DNA from: Branchiostoma floridae
Lineage: Eukaryota > Chordata > Leptocardii > Amphioxiformes > Branchiostomatidae
DNA: 23,819 bases
NCBI RefSeq assembly: GCF_000003815.2
Contig: NW_023365863.1
Span: 1 to 23,819 of the forward strand
Reading direction: 5' to 3'
The translations under genes were made by a program, and so were the position numbers. The notes under the pieces were generated by a model. It saw only the letters and a list, made by a program, of their open reading frames with translations, did no database searches and was not told where the DNA came from. Below, piece after piece: positions 1 to 7,800 of the stretch (position 1 is its first letter; each line of letters starts with the position of its first letter).

Positions 1-398
1 CAGGCCATCCCGACCAGTTTCTGACTAAATAAGTTTCTTCAAAGTTATCCTTGGACGACCAACACGTTTCTTACAGAAAACAGGTGTCCAGAACAAGAGT
101 TTTCCGGCTGGCTCTCTACTACGAGCCACATGACCGGAAATGAGTAGTCGGCGTTGTTTAACAACGAAGTACATTTATCTGCTGGTTAACGTTCCTGTGC
201 ATGTCAATCAAGTAAGCTCTTACCTCCAGCAGTGTAACCCAACAATACTGCAGACAAGGATCGGACAATAGGGCTGTCGTATCTAGGAAAGAAAAGACTA
301 TTTTGCATTGATGGAGTTTATTAGGAGCTAGAATAGGGTGAATACCAGCATGAGGCTACAATGTATATCAATGTAAAAAATACTTTTGATTCTTTTAA
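1..398. other. Non-coding stretch, probable intron of the acyl-CoA oxidase gene
   Basis: I see no convincing exon, RNA gene or repeat here. It lies upstream of the first visible acyl-CoA oxidase exon and just outside the terminal inverted repeat that starts at 399, so I infer that it is intron sequence flanking an inserted element. No reading frame resembles the missing N-terminal half of acyl-CoA oxidase. Confidence 0.45.
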
Positions 399-719
399 CA
401 CAGCACGAAAACGAATATTTAAGCATACTTTCCGAGATACTTAAATGTAGCCTAAAGGTGGGAAAATATTTCCGCAGAGTTTACGGTATCGTAAAGACCA
501 CGGAAACCATGGTTTTACATTTCCGTAACCTTTCCGTATTCGTTAAGGCAGATTAAATACATGTAATATCTTTACATAACCTTTAAGCATCCTTATATGC
601 GCCGTATATGAAACGGGTATTGCTTATGTACAGAAAACATCTACAGGCTTTGAACCGACCATACGTTCACATACAATCAGTTAACCTTCGCCTTTTTTTT
701 ATTTTCGTGGTTCTCTAAG

Positions 720-2300
720 GTGGAAATTACCAATAGGAGATGATATATTTTCATTGCCCTTCCGTTACAATTGATCTCATTTTACATACTCTTATCAGTA
801 TAGGTCTATGGAGACCTCCCCCTTTTATGTATAGGTATGGTAGCGTTTATTTCTAAGAAGAGGCATTGCTTTTACCAAATTAAGAGTATTTTCCGCTCAA
901 TATACCACATGCGCCGTTCAATAAAGCAGCGGCTTCAAATGAATAGCTCTTGCTGTGTTTGCGTGTTTAGTTTAACCAAGAAAAGTAAATATCCTGTGTG
1001 AAAGCTACATATAACAGATACAATCTTTCCGATATCTTTCCGTTACATTTGAGCTGACTTTACATAAAAGGGGGGAGGTTTAAGCAAACCTCCCCCCTTT
1101 TATGTATAGGCGGAAAAAAGATGTCGGAAAGGTAGCGTTAATCATTACTTGAAGAAGAGGCATTGCTTTTACCAAATTAAGAGTATTTTCCGCTCAATAT
1201 ACCACATGCGCCGTTCACTTAAGCAGCGGCTTCAAATGAATAGTGTTTGCGTGTTAATTTTAACCAAGAAAAGCAAATCTCCTTTGTGAAAGCTACATAT
1301 AACAGATACAATCTTTCCGATGTCTTTCCGTTACATTTGAGCTGACTTTACATAAAAGGGGGGAGGTTTAAGCAAACCTCCCCCCTTTTATGTATAGGTG
1401 GAAAAAAGATGTCGGAAAGGTAGCGTTAATTATTATTTGAAGAAGAGGCATTGCTTTTACCAAATTAAGAGTATTTTCCGCTCAATATACCACATGCGCC
1501 GTTCACTAAAGCAGCGGCTTCAAATGAATAGTGTTTGCGTGTTAAGTTAACCAAGAAAAGTAAATCTCCTTTGTGAAAGCTACATATAACAGATACAATC
1601 TTTCCGATGTCTTTCCGTTACATTTGAGCTGACTTTACATAAAAGGGGGGAGGTTTAAGCAAACCTCCCCCCTTTTATGTATAGGTGGAAAAAAGATGTC
1701 GGAAAGGTAGCGTTAATCATTATTTGAAGAAGAGGCATTATTTTCCGCTCAATATACCACATGCGCCCTCAATAACGCAGCAGCTTCGCCTGAATAGCCC
1801 CTGCTGTGTTAACGTGTTGAGTTTAACCAAGATAAGCAACATTTGCTCCTGGTTAAAACTTACATATAGCAGATACAATTTTTGGAATGTATAGGTGCAA
1901 ACGGAAAGGTAGCGTTAATTATTATTCTTAAAAGAGGCATTGCTTTTACCAAATTACGAGTATTTTCCACTCAATATACCACATGCGCCTCTCACTAAAG
2001 TAGCGACCTCGCCTGAATAACTCATTCTGTGTTAGCGTGTTTGACGAAACCAGGAAAATCAAAATATCCTCATGGAACATATGGTATCTTTCCAATGTCT
2101 TTACGTTACCATTGAGCTCACTTTACACAAAAAGATGCTATGTACAGGTGCAAGAAAGATGTCGGAAAGGTAGCGTTTACTTTTTCCAGTAGTATCGTAT
2201 GTTACCGATATCGTTCCGTTACCTTTGCCTTTGAGCTTACTTTTCAGAAAACTCTCTGAACTTTCTTTACAGAGGTGGAGATTGATAGTTACAGAAAAAG
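720..2300. repeat. Tandem array of about 290-bp units (left subterminal region)
   Basis: The marker GAGGCATTGC recurs at 860, 1157 and 1445, and a slightly altered copy (GAGGCATTAT) lies at 1732. It is intact again at 1934, giving periods of 297, 288, 287 and 202 bp. Each full unit reads: marker, TTTTCCGCTCAATATACCAC block, TACATATAACAGATACAATC, CTTTCCGATGTCTTTCCGTTAC, a hairpin, then GTCGGAAAGGTAGCGTTA. The three central units are nearly identical, while flanking partial units (about 720-860 and after 1934) are diverged and have lost the hairpin. That gradient suggests amplification in the middle of the array by unequal exchange or replication slippage. The 69-residue frame starting at 1685 simply runs through one unit and is not a gene. 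Confidence 0.9.
1061..1681. repeat. Three identical perfect hairpins, 21-bp stem with AAGC loop
   Basis: At 1061-1106, 1349-1394 and 1636-1681 the same 46-bp palindrome occurs. Its left arm is TACATAAAAGGGGGGAGG plus TTT, followed by a four-base AAGC loop and an exactly complementary right arm. All three copies are identical, and a decayed right arm remains near 819-835. Arms contain a G6/C6 run, so the stem would be very stable as a DNA cruciform or an RNA hairpin. It recurs once per tandem unit inside the 3.7 kb element. Confidence 0.92.
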
Positions 2301-2339
2301 ATGTTGGAGAGGTAGCGTTGAAAGCAAGGAAATTAAATA

Positions 2340-3480
2340 TTTAACCTCCTTGTTGAAAGGAAACAACAGTCGCCGGGAGGACTGGGTACATGCCCCCGAA
2401 GATTGGTGGTCATAATTACGGCATGTTCCCGTTCAGGGTAAGAGGACTAGTACTGGGCGGCCTGTGCAGTATGTCGCTCGCGGGTGGCTGTGCCTTGCAG
2501 CTTGGCATCCCGACGACATAGCGTCCTCACTACGCGGTAACGTATCATGGGAATATAGCGGGTTTGCTGTTTATATAATTGTACAAAAAAACTTTATCAT
2601 CTGGAAGAACATTTATTATCTACAAGCAATAATCACGTTCTCCCAGAAAGGCTGGTATTTTCTAGTGTGGTAACAGTTGTGTTTAGCTTAACATTGGCTA
2701 AACAGCGTACAAAGGGGATGGTGTTTTTCAAATTCAAATTTATTCGCCGTCAACTATGAATAACGAACAACGCGGCATTGAATTTCTAATTAGCAGCTCC
2801 CAGAAGAGGCCAGTCATGTGATAGGGCGTTATCCAATGACAGACAAAGGTGGGTTTTTTAAACCTAACGAATATACCATAATTTATAGAAGAAACCAGTT
2901 TGCAGGGCGTCTGTTTCGGGACAAGTCAAGAAGGAGCCTTGGATCCGTTTCAACACACGGATTATCGGCGTGGCTTTGCCGCAAATGGATTCGAACGGAA
3001 CTACAGGACGGAACGGACATAACCATAGGACACTCAAGGCTTGCCAGAAACGGAGTATGTTGGAGAGTCTTCAAAGGGGCACAACTCAGGGTGAATTCAA
3101 GACTGTGTCATCTTGACCAGCATAAGCTGGCGGAGATATGGAGAGCACGGCCTGTTCATCACAAAACAGTACCCGTCTTCGGGAATCTCAGCGGATTTTT
3201 CCTAATGTGATGGCCAGATGGGACTATGCTGCTTGAAATGATGTCTTTCCAGGCGTATCGCCCGACACTGGACTCCAAATTGTGGACTTAAATGTAGCGG
3301 AGATTCGTGCATGGATATTGTACACCGATTGTTCCCTCGGTCGACCAATCCAAGTCCACAATTGGACTCACAAGATAGTTTAGACGGCAAAGCCATAGAT
3401 ACCGGTGTAGGTATGATTCACACCAAATAAGACACGCATACCCGATGCAAAAGTTCCAATTTAAGCCACACAAAACACAT
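2340..3480. other. Unique core of the 3.7 kb element, no recognisable gene
   Basis: This segment between the two subterminal arrays lacks the CTTTCCG repeats. Its base composition is more balanced and it contains short open frames, the longest being 130 codons on the + strand at 2818-3210 opening at GTG. I recognise no transposase, reverse transcriptase or host domain in any frame, and overlapping minus-strand frames are equally long, so I do not call a gene. It could be captured host sequence or the decayed interior of an autonomous ancestor. Confidence 0.5.
3271..3369. repeat. Short inverted repeat
   Basis: GACTCCAAATTGTGGACTT at 3271-3289 pairs with AAGTCCACAATTGGACTC at 3352-3369, with one unpaired base across the stem and a 62-base loop. 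It lies inside the unique core of the 3.7 kb element. Confidence 0.6.
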
Positions 3481-3690
3481 AAAGCCTACCTAAAGATGCG
3501 GAAAGGTTTAAACTTACGCCGCCTTTACTAAAAATAAATGACAACTATAGTCCAAGGAAAGATCACGGAAAGCGTTCGGATAAGTACGTTTCTGCACTTC
3601 TTCGCGTGCCTTTCAGGGTGTGTAAACGACACATAAACGTGGGGAAATCGTGACGGAAATCGACTGTAAATGTGGTCAAAAGATCACGGA

Positions 3691-4076
3691 AAGGTCTTAA
3701 GAAACGCGTGCTTTCCGCCCGTATAGGTTACGAAAAACTGTCATTAACGACGCCTTTAAGCGTCTAATAGTTGCGGAAAGGCACGTGAAGGAGTGCCGAA
3801 ACGTACATATAAGTGCATTAAAGGGAATCTTTACGTTCACGGATAGATGTCGTTAAGTTGCGGAAAGGGTGCAGAAAGGTCTTAATAAACGCATACTTTC
3901 CTCCCGTATAGGTTACGAAAAACTGTCATTAACGACGCCTTTAAGCGTCTAATAGTTGCGGAAAGGCACGTGAGGAGTGCATATAAGTACATATAAGTGC
4001 CAACGTAAAGGTAACATTAAAGGGGATCTTTACGTTCGCGGATAGATGTCGTTAAGTTGCGGAAAGGGTGCAGAAA
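3691..4076. repeat. Tandem duplication, right subterminal region
   Basis: A unit of about 185 bp starts at 3691 with AAGGTCTTAAGAAACGCGTG, and its relative starts at 3876 with AAGGTCTTAATAAACGCATA. Both carry GTATAGGTTACGAAAAACTG, ACGACGCCTTTAAGCGTCTA, TTGCGGAAAGGCACGTGA and GGATAGATGTCGTTAAGTTG. The second copy is about 16 bp longer because of an extra ATATAAGT/AACGTAAAGG stretch. The dominant word is CGGAAAGG, the complement of the CTTTCCG words of the left array, as expected of paired subterminal arrays. Confidence 0.85.
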
Positions 4077-4129
4077 CGTCGCGTTTACGTTGAGTTTAAG
4101 CTTGCTTAAATACCAGATTTCGTGCTGTG

Positions 4130-4466
4130 ATTATACTGACATCAGTAAGAGAATTTTGAAGTCCAAATATGATACACAAACAAAATGTATGTGACTGTCA
4201 AAAAATCAGAAGTCCAGAGTGGAGACAATCACGATTCCTACTCGTTCATCTTGTGAAATTCAATTTGAAAATGTTTTGATTTTGTTTTGTTAAGCCAAAC
4301 CAGATGTATTCTGAGCATGAAAATGGATTCTGGCCAGATTTTTCAGAAACACCTCTTGCAGTGGTTTTCAATCATTTCGTAGTTTGATATAGATTTGGTG
4401 AATTGTCATCATGAATCCAGCTTACATCCTAATATATGGGGTCATAGTTCTACTATAAATGATCTT
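4130..4466. other. AT-rich intron sequence, nothing recognised
   Basis: This stretch between the right terminal repeat of the 3.7 kb element and the next dispersed repeat shows no exon-like frame, RNA gene or internal repeat that I can support. Confidence 0.4.
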
Positions 4467-4700
4467 ATGTCATACCTGTCACGTGAAAATGTTCGATACG
4501 AGTGTTCTGGACCGGGCCATAACTTCCATATCACACAGGTTCGAAAGTTGTATCACACAGACTTCCTTCAAGTAAATCGAACCATTTGGAGTGGGCCGAG
4601 CGTGGCATGGTTGGCAATTCGAATACTTGATTCGGACGTTGGACGTTGGTACCTAGGGTTATACTGAATATACCGTGTTGAATTCTATATTAATCATGAG
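4467..4700 (+). repeat. Dispersed repeat, copy A (related to 8160-8520)
   Basis: It begins TTATGTCATACCTG and shares ordered blocks with 8160-8520: TTCGATACG(A/G)GTGTTC, TGTATCACACAG(A/G)CTTCCTT, AGTAAATCGAAC and GATTCGGACGTT. It then shares a (T/C)GTGTTG(A/C)ATTCTATAT tail. Copy A lacks the central palindrome present in the other copy. The 90-codon frame at 4395-4667 lies mostly in this repeat and is not a gene. The repeat ends about 25 bp before the acyl-CoA oxidase exon at 4725, close to its 3' splice site. Confidence 0.7.
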
Positions 4701-4724
4701 CCACATACATTTTACGTTATACAG

Positions 4725-4887
4725 AGAGCCCGAGCCCCAGATCCTGGACTACCAGACCCAGCAGTATAAACTGTTCCCCCATCTGGCTGCAGCCTATGGT
4801 TTCTGGTTCACTGTTCAGAACCTAGAGGCTCATTATGAACTGGTCAACTCCAAACTGCAAGAAGGAGACACCTCCGGTCTCCAAGAG
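4725..4887 (+). CDS. ACOX1: ACOX exon a (54 residues)
   Basis: The acceptor ACGTTATACAG ends at 4724. The exon begins with the third base of a split codon, then GAG CCC GAG CCC, and ends with GAG at 4887 before the donor GTAATG. It encodes [18 protein letters not shown] and then a variable amphipathic stretch that ends GDTSGLQE. In ACOX1 this lies in the first C-terminal helical domain. The reading frame stays open beyond the donor until 4932, but that part has no homology. Confidence 0.9.
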
Positions 4888-7800
4888 GTAATGACTCTTC
4901 AATCAAATATTATGCATTATATTAAGTCTTGAAATATCTGTGTTGTACCCCCCTCACATTAGATAAAAATCACTCGGACGACGAGTCTGCGAGCTCTAAA
5001 TTATGAGGAGGTTAGTACGAGGAGGTATGACCCTGACGGGAAGGGGGGAACTCTGCCATTTCTTCGCCGGCATCAGAGTCATGCCTCCTCGTAATTTAGA
5101 GCTCACAGACTCGTTGTCTGATCGATTTTCGCCTAATGTGAGGGGTGTATTACAGCTTACAATGTACCATCATCGATGAAGGTTAGACATCCAGGTATAA
5201 GACACACCAAAAGGCAGCAACTGAATATTATTTTGGAAATATTTCTTACATATTTCACATGTGAAGTTAATCATAACTGGAGGGAGAAAAATGGCAAAAA
5301 AAGTTTCTTTTGAATTAGTAACTGACAACATTGCTAGTACATTTTGTTTGTATATATATCATATGTGAAGCAGTAACAGTGAATCAGCTGTTCACTCACT
5401 CACTCATGGCCTAGGACCACATTGGTGGAGGAAATTTTCAACGTTTGCTTGCAAATTGCTTTCCCCTTGTTGAATGAATTTTGCAAAGTCATACTGTACA
5501 GTACAGTTGCCTAGTTGAGTCCCTTTTGGATGAACGGTCTCCATTTTGGGACCAAAACTTACAGGTTGAGTGATGGGCCCAAGCACAAACGTCAACTATT
5601 ATGCTACATATAGGTAGAATCGTTTGAACCAGAGTAAAATTAATAATAAGGATAAATAAAACTAATAATAAGGATAAATTATTTTTTATTTATTAGGAAA
5701 TGTGACAAATACATTACACAGACTCACAGGCAGTGTTGCTGATAATGGAGACAATAAAGGATATATATTTCAGGCTACATTGTCATATTTTCCGTCTTTC
5801 TCTCCTCATGTATTCAGTTACATGCCCTGACTGCTGGTCTGAAGGCCTACACAACCTTAGCAGCACACCATGGGATAGAGGCATGCAGACTGGCCTGTGG
5901 TGGACACGGGTACTCTCACGCCAGCGGACTGGTCTACTTGCTGACCAGCCAGGCCGTCACGGTGACCGGCGAGGGAGAGACGACAGTCATGCTTCTTCAG
6001 TTAGCAAGGTGTGTGGTTGTGAAAAATCTGCTAACTGCATTTCCTTAACTTATACAGTGTGACGTCCTCCACAAAATCAAAGTTTTTCACCTTGAGTTAC
6101 AATGTCACGGTAACAGTTCTTCTGCTACCTTCCTTGGAGGCAACGCTGCTTCCCACTGCTAGGTGGCGCTGCAGTGGGAAGGATACAGTCCCAAATGTGA
6201 CTAAGTTTGTATCCCCCCCTCATCATAGTTCCTGACTGTTTCCTCTGTATTAGGTATCTGGTGAAATGTTATGCTAAGTCCCAGGCTGGAGCTAAACTCC
6301 CATCCACAGTCAGCTACCTCCAGACCATACAGTCAGCTGCTGTGTCAGGCGGGACCACAAGGGACATCAACAGCTTTGACATCCTAACTGAAGCTTATCA
6401 ACACAGAGCTGCTAGGTATTGTTTGTTTGTTTCTTTGTTTTGCTACATGTAAGTTTTACCTCTCTTGCTGGATATAAAATATAACCAGGTCGAAACATTT
6501 ACCAGAGGACTAGCCACTGCAAGATTTGCACAACTGTATGGCCCAAGAGCTGTAGAAACTTAGATGGGCACAATACAATCAAGGAGCTTAGTACAATACA
6601 CAGTGGATTGGAAAGGATATTTACATCAGATTCCACCTAGTACAACGAAAATCCTAGAACACTCAATATGCAGTAGTGTAGGGTTAACCCAGTTTGCTTA
6701 AAGTTATGTATGAAATGTACACAGGCCATTATAGCAAAATGTCACATTGCACTACTACTTACATAGTCCCCTGATCTCAAGTTTATTTGGGGGAGGAAAA
6801 GGTATAGATGAAGATAGAGATAGAGAGCTTGGCTTAGAAATATAGAGCACCACTTAACACTTGCACCACTTCTCCTCAGTCTTATGTCGGCTGTAAAGGA
6901 CCGTGAGATAGATATAGGAACTACTGAAACTAAATCATTGGATCTTATCTGTTGTTCTACTGTTGTCAGACTTGTGAAAGTTGCTGCCGAAGGAGTCAGG
7001 TTCAAGGTCGTAAATGAAGGTCAGTCTGAAGCTGAAGCCTGGAACAACAGTTTGGTGTCACTGGTCAAGTGTGCAGAGGTAAGTCAGATGGGGGAGGGGG
7101 GCATTTTGTGATCTATGAGAAGTTATTGAAATAAAAGCTACAATGGCATGTGTTTCAATCACTTAACAGTGAAAAATGTTTAGATGCAAATCTGATATAC
7201 TTTGTCTCATTGGCCTTGAACTGACCGTAAAGGATTTTAATAACTATTTGTAGTCCATACCTGAGCTTCTCTCCTGGCTAATTTAATTTAGCTATTCTTA
7301 TTAGTTTCCTTTACTTTAAAATAATTCCTATGATTAACTTTGAAATATGATTTCTGAAAGTCACAATGATTGTTCCCTAACTCACTGATATCCAGTGGCA
7401 GCAGGTTGTTTCTTCAGCAGCCGAATGTACATGTAGTATGCCTTAGCCAATCTAATTTAGCTCTTTGGTGAGGTTTTAGCATGAGGGAGTTTTAATGATA
7501 GGGTCAGCCAAAATCCTCTTGCGGTAAACAACCCAGAGCACTGAAATGGCGGGCATTCCGTGTTCAGCTGCCAAACAAACCGTCTGGTGGCCTGTGTCAT
7601 CTGTCTGACTCCAAGGTTATTGTCATTGTTTAAGTTTGAAACTAGCACCACATTAGATTCCAGATCCAAGCCTCTGAGCTTACATTGTACATTATGATAC
7701 AGATTAATGCTCAAAAGACTTTTTTTTCGTTATTTCACACCCAGGCTCACAGCCAGTTCTTTGTGGTGAAAACGTTTGTGGAGGCGGTCAGGACGGTAGA

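Larger units (their letters stand above)
399..4129. mobile_element. 3.7 kb probable non-autonomous DNA transposon with subterminal arrays
   Basis: CACAGCACGAAA at 399-410 is matched exactly by its reverse complement at 4118-4129. A second word, TATTTAAGCA at 416-425, is matched by its reverse complement at 4103-4112. The interior is organised around many copies of CTTTCCG and its complement CGGAAAG: a left array of about 290-bp tandem units (about 720-2300), a unique core (2340-3480), and a right pair of about 190-bp units (3691-4076). Short terminal inverted repeats with dense subterminal motifs fit a non-autonomous cut-and-paste element, and the CAC terminus recalls CACTA/Chapaev-like families. 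No transposase-like frame is present. Flanking bases (TTTTAA before, ATTATA after) give no clean target-site duplication, so superfamily and exact ends remain open. Confidence 0.6.

Noticed and set aside
2818-3210. 130-codon + strand frame inside the 3.7 kb element
   Set aside because: It opens at GTG, has no recognisable domain or composition bias, and is overlapped by open minus-strand frames. It is not enough for a gene call.
399-4129. A CRISPR-like reading of the regular left repeats
   Set aside because: Units are about 290 bp with conserved interiors, not short repeats with unique spacers, and the context is an animal intron.
6884-6969. ATG-initiated extension upstream of ACOX exon d
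   Set aside because: The frame is open by chance. The acceptor at 6969 rebuilds the conserved AAR-LVKVAA junction, and the extension does not align to acyl-CoA oxidases.
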